Of a stretch of 64,000 nucleotides of DNA, positions 1 to 8,848 are shown piece by piece. The stretch lies in contig NZ_CP013189.1 of NCBI RefSeq assembly GCF_001444425.1, positions 2,542,001 to 2,606,000 of the forward strand, given 5' to 3'. The notes below the pieces were generated by a model. It was given only the letters and a program-made list of their open reading frames with translations. It did not search any database and was not told the origin of the DNA. Source of the stretch: Pseudohongiella spirulinae (GTDB taxonomy: Bacteria; Pseudomonadota; Gammaproteobacteria; Pseudomonadales; Pseudohongiellaceae). Every line of letters starts with the position of its first letter. Positions within the stretch are counted from its first letter, which is position 1. The position numbers were made by a program, and so were the translations under genes.

Positions 1-1
1 C

Positions 2-829
2 ACCGGCATGGGCAAGTCCGGACATATCGCCCGCAAAATTGCTGCCACGTTATCCAGCACCGGCAGCCCGGCCATGTTTGTTCATCCTGCGGAAGCCAGT
101 CATGGAGATCTAGGCATGATCACCGGCAAGGATGTTGTGCTGGCGCTATCCTATTCCGGCACAACGGAGGAGCTGATCAACATACTGCCACTGATAACCC
201 GCAAAGGGGCGACATTTATCAGTATGACGGGCAACAAACAGTCGACCCTGGCACAGACGGCGGACATCAACCTCGATGCCAGTGTCACTGAAGAAGCCTG
301 CCCTCTGGGCCAGGCCCCAACAGCCAGCACCACAGTGGCGCTGGTGCTGGGAGACGCGTTGGCCATGGCTCTACTGGAAGCCAAAGGCTTCACTCAGGAA
401 GATTTTGCCTTCTCACACCCCGGCGGCCGCCTGGGCAGACGCTTACTTCTAAAAGTAAAAGACATCATGAAGGGCGGCGATCTGATCCCGCGTACTTCAA
501 CCAGCACCTTGCTTAAAGACGCCCTGTTCGAAATCAGCAGCAAGGGTCTCGGCATGACAACTGTTGTAAACGAACGCGGCCAGCTATGCGGCGTTTTCAC
601 CGATGGCGACCTGCGTCGCGCACTGGATGCCGGCAAAGACATTCGCACAACACAACTGGCGGATGTCATGTCGCCCAACTTCAAGTCCGTGAACCAGGAC
701 GCCATGGCAGTCGAAGCGGCTCGCTTGATGGAAGATTATCGTATTTACACACTGGTCGTACTTGATCAGCAACAGCAGCTGGCGGGCATCATCCGCATGC
801 ATGACCTGCTGCAAGCCAACGTAGTTTAA
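2..829 (+). CDS. kdsD: D-arabinose 5-phosphate isomerase KdsD (5' end outside window)
   Basis: Interconverts ribulose 5-phosphate and arabinose 5-phosphate in the cytoplasm, the first step of Kdo synthesis for lipopolysaccharide. The visible part begins inside the sugar-isomerase (SIS) domain at TGMGKSGHIARK, followed by HPAEASHGDLGM and SYSGTTEE, and ends with two CBS domains (about the last 130 residues, with FTDGDLRRALD). The family is about 325 residues, so roughly 50 N-terminal residues lie upstream of the window; the ATG at position 8 is internal, not the true start. It is followed 9 bp later by kdsC and then the lpt genes, the standard Kdo/Lpt transport cluster. Identification is by family resemblance and context and is secure. 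Confidence 0.95.
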   Translation, partial: TGMGKSGHIARKIAATLSSTGSPAMFVHPAEASHGDLGMITGKDVVLALSYSGTTEELINILPLITRKGATFISMTGNKQSTLAQTADINLDASVTEEACPLGQAPTASTTVALVLGDALAMALLEAKGFTQEDFAFSHPGGRLGRRLLLKVKDIMKGGDLIPRTSTSTLLKDALFEISSKGLGMTTVVNERGQLCGVFTDGDLRRALDAGKDIRTTQLADVMSPNFKSVNQDAMAVEAARLMEDYRIYTLVVLDQQQQLAGIIRMHDLLQANVV

Positions 830-838
830 GGATCCGGC

Positions 839-1381
839 ATGCAATATACAGGCGATAAGCAGACGCTCGACCAACGTGCCAAAAATATCAGGTTGCTGGT
901 GCTGGATGTTGATGGCGTGCTCACCGACGGTCAACTGTACTTCAGCGAACAGGGCGAAAGCCTGAAGGCGTTTAACACCCTGGACGGACACGGTATCAAA
1001 CTGCTGCAGGCTAATGGCATACAGGTCGCCATAATCTCCGGACGCCGCTCTGCAGCTCTGGAACGGCGTGCCACTGCACTTGGAATCACATTGCTTTGGC
1101 AGGGACGGGAAGACAAGCTGAATGCTCTGCAGGAGCTGCTGCAAAACGCGCCGTATGCACCGCATGAAATTGCCTGTGTAGGGGATGACCTGCCGGACCT
1201 GCCGATAATGCTGGCCAGCGCCCTGGCAATCACAGTACCCAATGCCCATGCCAGTCTGCGGCAATATGCGTCACTTTGTACAGAGCGCCCGGGCGGGCAG
1301 GGAGCGGTGCGCGAAGTAGCCGACTATCTGTTACAGTCACAGGGAAAATACCAGGACATTCTGGACAGCTACACGTCGTGA
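839..1381 (+). CDS. kdsC: 3-deoxy-D-manno-octulosonate 8-phosphate phosphatase KdsC
   Basis: HAD-superfamily phosphatase that removes phosphate from Kdo 8-phosphate in the cytoplasm. The 180-residue length is normal. The HAD nucleophile motif LVLDVDGVLTDG lies near residue 22, motif II is IISGRRSAALE, and motif III/IV is CVGDDLPDLPIM. It is a C0-type HAD with no large cap, as expected of this tetrameric family. It sits between kdsD and lptC in a tight + strand operon (gaps 9 and 7 bp), so it is almost certainly co-transcribed with them. Confidence 0.96.
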   Translation: MQYTGDKQTLDQRAKNIRLLVLDVDGVLTDGQLYFSEQGESLKAFNTLDGHGIKLLQANGIQVAIISGRRSAALERRATALGITLLWQGREDKLNALQELLQNAPYAPHEIACVGDDLPDLPIMLASALAITVPNAHASLRQYASLCTERPGGQGAVREVADYLLQSQGKYQDILDSYTS

Positions 1382-1388
1382 GCACCCT

Positions 1389-2015
1389 ATGAATCTGAAA
1401 GACCTGGCAGGCCGCAAACTAAGCACCATCCGCCTGAGGAACTGGCTGCTGGCACTCGCTCCGGCGGTGATTATCGCCTGGGTAATCACCGGTCGACTTG
1501 GAGTTTCAACAACCGACGAACCCGACACGCCAATGGAAATCGCCGGACAAACACCTTACGAAGCCTTTGGCCGCGGCATCCGGAGCCATATTTTCGACGC
1601 CAGTGGTGAACTGACTTACGAGATCAGTGCCGAGTCTCAGCGCATGTATCCCGATCAAGTTTCTGAATTGGATATACCCATCATCAGAATGTATGAAGCC
1701 AATCAGGAGCGCTGGAATATCTCAGCATTATCAGGCAGAATTCGTGCCACTTCCGGGGGCAGCATACAGCAGCTGGAACTTGAACAGGGTGTGCAGATCC
1801 GCCATGAACTGAATGGCACGGACAGCGTTCGCCTGACAACTGACTGGATTGTTGTAGACGCCGACACTCAGCGCCTTCACACAGATGCCGTGGTCAATGT
1901 TTCTGGCAGCAGTATTACACAACAGGCGGTTGGCATGCGTGCTGACCTGTCATCAGATTCACTGGAATTTTTATCAAATGTTAATGGCCGCTTCTCTAAC
2001 ATCAGCCCGCCGTAA
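1389..2015 (+). CDS. lptC: LPS export ABC transporter periplasmic protein LptC
   Basis: Bitopic inner-membrane protein that passes LPS from the LptB2FG transporter to the periplasmic LptA bridge. The 208-residue product has a cytoplasmic N-terminus, one membrane helix at about residues 19-36 (LLALAPAVIIAWVITG) and a periplasmic beta-jellyroll domain with the family features YEAFGRGIRSHIFDASG and YEISAESQRMYPD. The C-terminal coding region overlaps the start of lptA by about 30 nt, suggesting translational coupling. Position between kdsC and lptA supports the call. Confidence 0.93.
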   Translation: MNLKDLAGRKLSTIRLRNWLLALAPAVIIAWVITGRLGVSTTDEPDTPMEIAGQTPYEAFGRGIRSHIFDASGELTYEISAESQRMYPDQVSELDIPIIRMYEANQERWNISALSGRIRATSGGSIQQLELEQGVQIRHELNGTDSVRLTTDWIVVDADTQRLHTDAVVNVSGSSITQQAVGMRADLSSDSLEFLSNVNGRFSNISPP

Positions 2016-2550
2016 ACCAGTCTTGCTGACTGCGCTGCACTGCCTGCTGAGTCTTTGCTGTCTGCTCATTCCGGCGGCCGGCCTGTCGGCCGTTGCCCCC
2101 TCTGACAGCACTGAGGACATTCTTTACAGTGCCGATGGCGGCGGCAGCATTGAAACAGTTGGCAACGTCAGAACCACTACACTACGCGGCAATGTTCGCA
2201 TTCAACAGGGGCTGATTGTCATATTCGGTGATACCGCCACCCTGGAGCAGGACGTCAGCAGCGGCGACCTGATTCGCGTCACAGTGGAAGGTGAACCCGC
2301 CCGATTTGTACGCAATGCAGAAGACAGCGCGGAAACCATCAATGGCTCCAGCACAAGAATTGTGTATTACAACCAGACAGATACTCAGAGTAACAGCCAG
2401 GTCCTGCTGTCCGTGGTCGAATTCCAGGGCCAGGCCAGCTTTACCCGTGGCCGCACGGCGCTGGAGTGCTCCCAAATCAAACACATTGTTGAAACCGGCG
2501 CGACTGACTCACCCGGCCCTTGCTCCGGCGTGCTGGCGCCCATTGAATAA
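1984..2550 (+). CDS. lptA: LPS transport periplasmic protein LptA
   Basis: Periplasmic OstA-fold protein that polymerises into the bridge carrying LPS across the periplasm. The frame is open upstream, but the start was placed at ATG 1984 (ATG 1978 is an alternative) because this gives a typical signal peptide: a basic segment (ARRKP), a leucine-rich core and cleavage after AAGLSA. The mature part contains the repetitive beta-strand OstA domain ([34 protein letters not shown]). It starts inside the 3' end of lptC and its stop overlaps the lptB start by one base (TAATG), so lptC-lptA-lptB are coupled. Confidence 0.93.
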   Translation: MAASLTSARRKPVLLTALHCLLSLCCLLIPAAGLSAVAPSDSTEDILYSADGGGSIETVGNVRTTTLRGNVRIQQGLIVIFGDTATLEQDVSSGDLIRVTVEGEPARFVRNAEDSAETINGSSTRIVYYNQTDTQSNSQVLLSVVEFQGQASFTRGRTALECSQIKHIVETGATDSPGPCSGVLAPIE

Positions 2551-3275
2551 TGGATATTCTGAACGCTTTTAATCTGGCCAAATCTTACAAAGGCCGCCAG
2601 GTCGTCCGCGACGTCTCCATGTCTGTGCGAAGCGGCGAAATCGTTGGCCTGCTGGGCCCCAACGGAGCCGGTAAAACTACCTGTTTCTACATGATTGTCG
2701 GTCTGGTTAATGCCGATAGGGGCCGCATTCTTATCAATGATGAAAACCTGACCGGTCTGCCAATTTTTGCGCGCGCGCGACTGGGACTTGGCTATCTGCC
2801 TCAGGATTCTTCGATCTTCCGCAACCTGTCGGTCGAAGACAATATCATGGCCATTCTGGAAACCCGCAACGACCTCGATAAAGCTGGCCGACAAGAGAAG
2901 CTCGACAGTCTGATTCAGGAGTTTCACATCAATCATATCCGCAAGAACAAGGGTATGAGCCTGTCAGGCGGTGAGCGTCGTCGCACAGAAATCGCCAGGG
3001 CTCTGGCAAATGACCCGCGCTTTATCTTGTTGGACGAACCTTTTGCTGGCGTAGATCCGATCTCTGTCAGCGATATCAAATCGATTATCGAACACCTGAA
3101 GCAGCGCGGCATTGGAGTACTGTTGACCGATCACAACGTCCGGGAAACTCTGGACATCTGCGACAAAGCCTACATCGTCAGCGAAGGCGGTATCATCGCT
3201 GAAGGCAGCTCAGAGCAGATCCTGGCCAATGAGAAGGTCCGGGAAGTCTATCTTGGCAAGAACTTTCACATTTAG
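2550..3275 (+). CDS. lptB: LPS export ABC transporter ATP-binding protein LptB
   Basis: Cytoplasmic ATPase of the LptB2FG LPS extractor. The 241-residue protein has Walker [10 protein letters not shown] (about residue 35), Q-loop [11 protein letters not shown] signature LSGGERRR, Walker [14 protein letters not shown] and the H-loop [11 protein letters not shown], all hallmarks of LptB. The membrane partners LptF/LptG are not in this window, which is usual because they are encoded elsewhere. It is the last lpt gene; rpoN follows about 100 bp later, the conserved lptB-rpoN linkage of Proteobacteria. Confidence 0.97.
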   Translation: MDILNAFNLAKSYKGRQVVRDVSMSVRSGEIVGLLGPNGAGKTTCFYMIVGLVNADRGRILINDENLTGLPIFARARLGLGYLPQDSSIFRNLSVEDNIMAILETRNDLDKAGRQEKLDSLIQEFHINHIRKNKGMSLSGGERRRTEIARALANDPRFILLDEPFAGVDPISVSDIKSIIEHLKQRGIGVLLTDHNVRETLDICDKAYIVSEGGIIAEGSSEQILANEKVREVYLGKNFHI

Positions 3276-3376
3276 ATGGACCGCCGTGATCTTGCAAAAA
3301 CATCACCAACTCGGCATGATGCTTGCTTTCAAATCCTCTGTGCCGGGCACCAGGTTTAAATGAAGTACTTGTCGCC

Positions 3377-4873
3377 ATGAAAATTTCGCTACAGCTAAAA
3401 CTTGGTCAGCAACTGACCATGACACCGCAGCTGCAGCAGGCTATCCGGCTACTGCAGTTATCAACACTGGACCTTCAGAACGAGATCCACGAAGCACTGG
3501 AATCCAATCCCATGCTGGAACTCGACGAGTCACAGGAAGCGCCAGAAAGTACCAACGACTCCTACGAAGAACGCGAACTGGCATTTGATAAGGCAACAGC
3601 CAAAGCCACAGAAGACACCTCTGAAGACAGCAGCGACTCCAAATGGGAAGACAGCATTCCGGAGCAGTTGTCCGTCGACACGCACTGGGACGACATCTAC
3701 CAGAGCACCTACACAACCGGCGGCCCGGCATCTGACAGTGACGACAACGACTTTGAGTCTCGCGATTCCGCCTCAGAAACACTTCAGGATCACCTGAGCT
3801 GGCAGCTCAATCTGACCAATATGTCCGATATAGACCGGCTGATCGGCATGGCCATTATCGATGCCATTGACGCTAATGGTCAGCTGTCAGTCAGTGTGCA
3901 GTCTATTCTGGAAGGATTGCAGGGCGAACTGGAGGTCGACGAGGACGAAGTCATCGCGGTACTGCACCGCATCCAGCAATTCGATCCGGTGGGTGTTGCT
4001 TACCGCGATCTATCCGAGTGTCTGAGCATCCAGTTGCAACAGATTCCGGTTGCGGCCCGAACAGAGGCAATTGAACATGCCCTGGTGCTGGTCAAAGACC
4101 ATCTGGACCTGCTTGGCAGCCGCGACTACGCACAGATCATGCGTCTGGCCCGACTGAAGGAACATGAACTGCGTGATGCAATTGCCATCATCGAAAAACT
4201 TAATCCGCGACCCGGCGCCGACATTGCGCCGGCCAATACCAATTATGTTATACCCGATGTCATTGTCACCAAAGACAAACGCAGTGGCCGCTGGCAGGTC
4301 GAACTAAACCCTGAAACAGCGCCCAGGTTGCGCATCAATGCCGACTACGCAGCACTGGTAAAACGCTCTGAAAACAGTGCAGACAACAATTACCTGAGAG
4401 ACAATCTGCAGGAAGCCCGCTGGTTTCTGAAAAGCCTGCAGAGTCGCAATGAAACCCTGCTGAAAGTCGCCAGTCGAATTGTTGAGCATCAACAGGGTTT
4501 TCTGGAACATGGCGAAGAAGCCATGAAACCCCTGGTTCTGCACGATATCGCCGAAGCGGTTGAAATGCATGAGTCGACCATTTCCCGGGTCACCACACAA
4601 AAATATATGCACACGCCGCGCGGCATCTTCGAGCTTAAGTACTTTTTCTCCAGCCATGTCAGTACAGCTGCCGGGGGCGAATGTTCATCTACCGCCATAC
4701 GTGCCCTGATCAAAAAGTTGGTTGCTTCAGAGAATACCCGCAAGCCGCTGAGTGACAGTAAAATTGCCAAACTGCTGGAAGAGCAGGGTATTAACGTAGC
4801 ACGGCGGACAATTGCCAAGTATCGTGAATCACTGGCGATACCGCCCTCCAACGAGCGAAAACGCCTGGACTGA
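3377..4873 (+). CDS. rpoN: RNA polymerase sigma-54 factor RpoN
   Basis: Sigma-54, needed for transcription from -24/-12 promoters together with NtrC-family activators. The start was set at ATG 3377 because the protein then begins [20 protein letters not shown], the conserved Region I; an upstream in-frame ATG (3323) would add unrelated residues. Region I is followed by an acidic Region II (residues about 50-150), the core-binding domain, and the DNA-binding C-terminus with the RpoN box [11 protein letters not shown] near the end. The 498 residues are typical. The same window encodes a sigma-54 activator (CbrB) and a near-consensus sigma-54 promoter at 24669-24684. Confidence 0.97.
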   Translation: MKISLQLKLGQQLTMTPQLQQAIRLLQLSTLDLQNEIHEALESNPMLELDESQEAPESTNDSYEERELAFDKATAKATEDTSEDSSDSKWEDSIPEQLSVDTHWDDIYQSTYTTGGPASDSDDNDFESRDSASETLQDHLSWQLNLTNMSDIDRLIGMAIIDAIDANGQLSVSVQSILEGLQGELEVDEDEVIAVLHRIQQFDPVGVAYRDLSECLSIQLQQIPVAARTEAIEHALVLVKDHLDLLGSRDYAQIMRLARLKEHELRDAIAIIEKLNPRPGADIAPANTNYVIPDVIVTKDKRSGRWQVELNPETAPRLRINADYAALVKRSENSADNNYLRDNLQEARWFLKSLQSRNETLLKVASRIVEHQQGFLEHGEEAMKPLVLHDIAEAVEMHESTISRVTTQKYMHTPRGIFELKYFFSSHVSTAAGGECSSTAIRALIKKLVASENTRKPLSDSKIAKLLEEQGINVARRTIAKYRESLAIPPSNERKRLD

Positions 4874-4940
4874 GACCAGTCCGATTGCCAGCAAAGAAGC
4901 AAGGCTCTAGAATGTCGTCTCCGGATAACAGGACCTATTC

Positions 4941-5408
4941 ATGCAACTGACCAGTATTCTTACCCCGGAACGGGTTTTTTGTAATCTGCCCGGGGTCAGC
5001 AAAAAACGCTTTCTGACAACCATCAGCGAAAAGATCGCCAAGTCAGCACCGCAACTGTCCGCCGACTCCATTTACACAGCGCTGCTGGCACGGGAGCAAC
5101 TTGGCAGCACGGGAATCGGCAACGGTATTGCTATCCCGCATTGCCGGGTCGCCGAGTGCGATGCGATCACCGGCACACTGGTCAAGCTGGAAGAAGGCAT
5201 TGATTTTGACGCCGTCGACTCGCAACAGGTGGACCTGTTGTTCATTCTGATTGTACCGGCTGAAGAAACAGCAGAGCATCTCCGTGTGTTAAGCGCGCTG
5301 GCGCACCTGTTCCACCAGGAGGCTTTCTGCCAGGCTTTACGAGCCGCTGCAACAGACCAGGAACTTTACGACACCGCCATTCGATTCGATCAGCAAAGCA
5401 GCCAATAA
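4941..5408 (+). CDS. ptsN: PTS nitrogen-regulatory protein EIIA-Ntr (PtsN)
   Basis: Phosphoacceptor of the regulatory nitrogen-type phosphotransferase system. The 155-residue EIIA domain carries the phosphorylated histidine at residue 67 in GNGIAIPHCR, as well as STGIG and the HLRVLSALAHLF helix. It would accept phosphate from Npr, encoded two genes downstream, and in relatives signals to potassium transport and stress pathways. In most gammaproteobacteria hpf lies between rpoN and ptsN; here the 67-bp gap has no room for it. Confidence 0.95.
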   Translation: MQLTSILTPERVFCNLPGVSKKRFLTTISEKIAKSAPQLSADSIYTALLAREQLGSTGIGNGIAIPHCRVAECDAITGTLVKLEEGIDFDAVDSQQVDLLFILIVPAEETAEHLRVLSALAHLFHQEAFCQALRAAATDQELYDTAIRFDQQSSQ

Positions 5409-5430
5409 CCCTCGTCAGGCAGGTACGCGC

Positions 5431-6315
5431 GTGAAACTCTTGATAATCAGCGGTCGCTCCGGTTCAGGTAAAAGTACGGCGCTTAACATGCTGGAAGACA
5501 GTGGTTATTACTGTATCGATAATTTGCCGGCCAGCCTGTTGCCTGCCTTCATTCAGCGCATCAGCCATGAGCAGCAGGAATTGCCCCGCGTTGCCGTGAG
5601 TATTGATGCCCGCAACATTCCTGATGATCTTAAAAAAGTCCCTGATATCCTGCGAAACCTGCAGGAATCAAGCCTGAACCCGGAAGTGATTTTCCTGGAT
5701 GCCAGCAGCCCGGTACTGATTCGCCGTTTCAGCGAAAGCCGTCGGCGCCACCCGCTTACTACCGACAGCATTGGACTGCGCGAGGCCATCAACAAAGAAA
5801 GGGAATTGCTGGAGCCCATAGCCACTCTGGCCGGATTGTCTATTGACACCAGTTCAATGTCAGTCCATCAATTGCGCGAACTGGTGCGCTCCCGAATACT
5901 GGAGAGAAAGAACGCCAGTCTGTCAGTGATGTTTGAGTCATTTGGATTCAAAAACGGCGTTCCGGTTGATGCCGATCTGGTGTTTGATGCACGCTGCCTG
6001 CCCAATCCGTACTGGGATGCCAGCCTGCGCCATCTCACGGGCAAGGATGCGGCCGTAGTGAGCTTTCTGAGCAGCCATCCCGATGTTGAGGCCATGCTGA
6101 CGGATATCACCCAATATTTGCAACGCTGGCTGCCCAGCTACGAAGCCAGCAATCGCAGCTACATGACTGTCGCCATTGGTTGCACCGGCGGACAGCATCG
6201 CTCTGTCTATCTGTGCGAGCGCCTGTATGGTGAGTTCTCTGACAAAATAAGCAACCTGCAGCTTCTACATCGCGAATTAAGCCGGCCTGCGACCGGGAAA
6301 GTGCAACATGATTGA
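5431..6315 (+). CDS. rapZ: RNase adapter / nucleotide-binding protein RapZ
   Basis: P-loop protein that in E. coli directs small RNAs (GlmZ) to RNase E and monitors glucosamine 6-phosphate. GTG start. The 294-residue protein has Walker A GRSGSGKST near residue 8, GYYCIDNLP, a Walker-B-like segment, and the conserved C-terminal domain motif IGCTGGQHRSVYL. Its 3' end overlaps npr by 8 nt, indicating coupling. No glmY/glmZ-like RNA can be recognised here, so the target in this organism is unknown. Confidence 0.95.
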   Translation: MKLLIISGRSGSGKSTALNMLEDSGYYCIDNLPASLLPAFIQRISHEQQELPRVAVSIDARNIPDDLKKVPDILRNLQESSLNPEVIFLDASSPVLIRRFSESRRRHPLTTDSIGLREAINKERELLEPIATLAGLSIDTSSMSVHQLRELVRSRILERKNASLSVMFESFGFKNGVPVDADLVFDARCLPNPYWDASLRHLTGKDAAVVSFLSSHPDVEAMLTDITQYLQRWLPSYEASNRSYMTVAIGCTGGQHRSVYLCERLYGEFSDKISNLQLLHRELSRPATGKVQHD

Positions 6316-6574
6316 GTCAACCATTACTATTTGCAACAAGGCCGGCCTTCACGCGCGCGCCGCCTCCAAACTGGTCGGCATTGTTAATCAGTTCAACAGC
6401 AAAGTCTCCATTGGCACAGAAAAGCTGGTTGATGCGCACAGCATTCTTTCACTGATGATGCTGGCCGCCGGCAAAGGTACCGTTTTAAAAATCATCGTTG
6501 ACGGCGATGACGAAGAGCAGGCACTGCTGGCTATCACAAAACTCGTTAATGACCGCTTCGATGAAGGCGAATAG
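6308..6574 (+). CDS. ptsO: HPr-like phosphocarrier Npr (PTS-Ntr)
   Basis: Small cytoplasmic phosphocarrier of the nitrogen PTS, relaying phosphate from EI-Ntr to PtsN. The 88 residues match HPr, with the active-site histidine at residue 15 in NKAGLHARAAS and the conserved serine-region helix AHSILSLMMLAAGKGT. It overlaps the rapZ end by 8 nt and is followed by darP 14 bp later. The ptsP gene for EI-Ntr is not in the window. Confidence 0.94.
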   Translation: MIESTITICNKAGLHARAASKLVGIVNQFNSKVSIGTEKLVDAHSILSLMMLAAGKGTVLKIIVDGDDEEQALLAITKLVNDRFDEGE

Positions 6575-6588
6575 GGCTCCGGCACAGA

Positions 6589-7134
6589 ATGACTTCTCCC
6601 AACGATAAAAGCGCGGTCCTGCACGCGGACGATACCGCTGAAAGCAAGACCCGTCGCAAACAACGCATGACTGCCGTGCAAAAACTGGGTGAAGAGCTGC
6701 TGACCCTGAATGCGCGCCAGTTACAACAAATAGAGCTTCCTGAGTCGCTGCTGCAGGCATTAAAGGAATACCAGCGACTACCAAACAAAAATGAGGCGAA
6801 GCGCCGCCAGTTGCAGTTTATCGGCAAGGTCATGCGAGCGGCTGATCATGAAGCAATCGCCGAAGCGTTGCAAAAACTGCGAACGCCCAGTGCTCGCGAG
6901 GTGAGACGTAGTCAGGACATTGAACGTTGGGGGCAACGCCTGCTGAGCGCAGACAATGATGCCCTGGAGGCGTTTCTGGACAAGTGGCCGATGGCGCAGC
7001 GGCAGACGCTGCGACAACTGCAGCGCAACTACAGCACACTGTCAGATACGGCGAGCGAGCACATTGGTTCCGATGATCAACTCATGCGTGCACGACGCAA
7101 GCTGCTTGACTATGTTAAATCAGTCATCAACTGA
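6589..7134 (+). CDS. darP: Ribosome-associated protein DarP (YjgA, DUF615)
   Basis: Member of the DUF615/YjgA family, associated with late assembly of the 50S ribosomal subunit. The 181-residue protein is charged and helical; family signatures include EAKRRQLQFIGKVMR (near residue 65), DIERWGQRLL and KWPMAQRQTLRQL. The N-terminal 25 residues are variable. The gene follows npr closely, an unusual partner since yjgA often neighbours pmbA. Its last 25 nt overlap the 3' end of the convergent LysR gene. Confidence 0.9.
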   Translation: MTSPNDKSAVLHADDTAESKTRRKQRMTAVQKLGEELLTLNARQLQQIELPESLLQALKEYQRLPNKNEAKRRQLQFIGKVMRAADHEAIAEALQKLRTPSAREVRRSQDIERWGQRLLSADNDALEAFLDKWPMAQRQTLRQLQRNYSTLSDTASEHIGSDDQLMRARRKLLDYVKSVIN

Positions 7135-8018
7135 TGAGTCCTGAACAGACCTATCAGTGAGTCACGCAGCCATCTGTGCGACGGATCGCTGTCAGACTGT
7201 CGATGCCAGTACAGATGCATATCCAGAGCAGGCACTTCAAACGGCAATGGCCGTAAAAGCAAGGCGTACTGATCGGCCAGAAAGCGCGGTACGGTCAGCA
7301 CCAGGTCTGTGCCACTGACGACTTCAGCCGCGACCCGATAGTGCTGAACCCGTAGTTGAATTTTGCGCTCTGCCTGGTGTTTCAGCAGCGCCATATCAAC
7401 CTGCCCCAGGCCGCGTCGGCGACTGGACACATGGATATGGCTCATCGCCAGATAGGCGTCCAATGTCAGATTCTGGCCCGCCAATGGGTGATCAGGTCGC
7501 ATGGCACACACATAGTTTTCTTTAATCAGGGACTGATGCGCAACCTGGGCGTCCTCAATCAACGGCACATCGACCGCAAAATCCAGCTCACCACGCGAGA
7601 GTTGTCGAACCAGTTCATGGCGTTTGGTGTAATAACTTTGCAGGGACAAACCTGGCGCATGAGTTTCAAAGTAGGGAAACAGTCGCGGCAATATCACCGC
7701 CTCCGCGAGATCTGTCATGCTGAAGCTATATGTGCGCTCTGCTGATCTGGGGTCAAACTCCTCGCGTTCCAGGACGCTGGCATTGAGCAGATTCAGTGCT
7801 GCCGATATGTTCTGGGCAATGCTGTCGGCCACGGGGGTCGGCAGCATCCCTTTTGATGTGCGCACGAATAACTCGTCATTGAAGACCCGCCGCAGACGTG
7901 ACAGGGCATTGCTGACGGCCGGCTGGGTAATCGCCAGTGTCCTGGCGGCCTGGGTCAGGTTGCGTTCCGTGTAAATGGTGTCAAATACCAGAAACAGATT
8001 AAGGTCCAGTTTTTTCAG
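7110..8018 (-). CDS. LysR-family transcriptional regulator, apparent CTG start
   Basis: Predicted DNA-binding regulator. From an internal ATG (7865) the frame encodes only the effector-binding part, but it stays open upstream to a stop at 8046-8048 and encodes a full LysR winged helix: DLNLFLVFDTIYTERN, TQAARTLAITQPAVSNALSRL, FVRTSKGMLPT. No ATG, GTG or TTG occurs in that upstream frame. The best start is CTG at 8018, preceded at 9 nt by a strong Shine-Dalgarno GGAGAGG, giving a normal 302-residue protein. Alternatively one G is missing from the GGGG run at 8026-8029; an added G would join ATG 8038 in frame. It is divergent from the phosphatase/kinase pair, its likely targets. Confidence 0.85.
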   Translation of the reverse strand: MKKLDLNLFLVFDTIYTERNLTQAARTLAITQPAVSNALSRLRRVFNDELFVRTSKGMLPTPVADSIAQNISAALNLLNASVLEREEFDPRSAERTYSFSMTDLAEAVILPRLFPYFETHAPGLSLQSYYTKRHELVRQLSRGELDFAVDVPLIEDAQVAHQSLIKENYVCAMRPDHPLAGQNLTLDAYLAMSHIHVSSRRRGLGQVDMALLKHQAERKIQLRVQHYRVAAEVVSGTDLVLTVPRFLADQYALLLRPLPFEVPALDMHLYWHRQSDSDPSHRWLRDSLIGLFRTHQLMTDLT

Positions 8019-8060
8019 AACAAAGCCCCTCTCCGCATGACGGAGTCAATCAAATGTATT

Positions 8061-8072
8061 ATTCTCATGAAT
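8061..8072. promoter_or_regulatory. Candidate LysR operator between divergent genes
   Basis: Inverted repeat ATTC-N4-GAAT in an AT-rich stretch of the 103-bp divergent intergenic region. It contains a T-N11-A element, the general form of LysR sites, lies about 45 bp from the regulator start and about 50 bp from the phosphatase start, and is the only clear dyad there. Assignment to this LysR protein is by position only. Confidence 0.4.
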
Positions 8073-8121
8073 GATACTTTAATCTATCAATAACACAAAT
8101 CAATAGCGCGGATTCTGACTT

Positions 8122-8814
8122 ATGAGCCAGTTGTACCTGGTCCGCCACGGACAGGCGTCTTTTGGCGCAGATAATTACGACCAATTATCGCCTCTTGGAT
8201 TGCAACAAGCTCAATGGCTGGGCGACTATTTCAGCGAACTTGGCATTCATTTTGACCGGGTTATCACCGGCTCCATGCTCCGTCAGCAACAGACCGCCCG
8301 GGGCATTCTGCAGTCGATGAACCTGGAACAGTCACTTGAGTGCGACGTCGGCTTTAATGAGTTCGATTTCCATACCCTGGCTGCCGTCTATTGCCAGGTC
8401 GCGGGCATTGAAACACCAGGCACGGCAGACGGTGGACGGCTGTTTTTCCAGATGCTGCGCCGCGCCATGGAAGCCTGGTCCAAAGACGAACTGCACGCTG
8501 CGCATCCGGATTGTGCCAACACCCTGGAGACCTGGCAGCAGTTCTATGACCGTGTTGAACAGGCCTTAAAAAGCATAACAACGGCCGAAACCGAGCAGTC
8601 CGTACTGGTGGTCAGCTCAGGCGGCGCCATGGCCATGGCTGTCGCGCAAGTGTTGGGCTGCGGGGTAGAAACCCTGATTAACCTGAACATGCAGACTCGT
8701 AATACCGGCACCCATCATTTTTACTTCAATCAGCGCGGTCTGCAGCTGACCACTTTCAATAGTCTGCCGCACCTGCAGCGCAAAGACCGGTTGCATTGTT
8801 TGACCTATACCTGA
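8122..8814 (+). CDS. Histidine phosphatase (phosphoglycerate mutase-like) family protein
   Basis: Two-histidine phosphatase-fold protein of 230 residues. The N-terminal phosphohistidine motif LVRHGQAS is intact (His9). In the C-terminal motif, where most members have VSHGG, this protein has VVSSGGAMAM, so the second histidine is serine. From memory this SGG form occurs in a subfamily that neighbours APH-type kinases, so it may be a subfamily trait rather than damage, but activity should not be assumed. The GFNEFDFH segment fits the acid/base region. The substrate is unknown. The APH-like kinase starts 34 bp downstream and the two probably form an operon. Confidence 0.82.
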   Translation: MSQLYLVRHGQASFGADNYDQLSPLGLQQAQWLGDYFSELGIHFDRVITGSMLRQQQTARGILQSMNLEQSLECDVGFNEFDFHTLAAVYCQVAGIETPGTADGGRLFFQMLRRAMEAWSKDELHAAHPDCANTLETWQQFYDRVEQALKSITTAETEQSVLVVSSGGAMAMAVAQVLGCGVETLINLNMQTRNTGTHHFYFNQRGLQLTTFNSLPHLQRKDRLHCLTYT

Positions 8815-8848
8815 TCAGCAAGCTCTAAAATCAAAAGGTATACCACGC

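Noticed and set aside
7110-7865. LysR effector domain as a stand-alone or truncated gene
   Set aside because: The upstream frame encodes the full winged helix without stops up to a ribosome-binding site, so truncation is not the best explanation.
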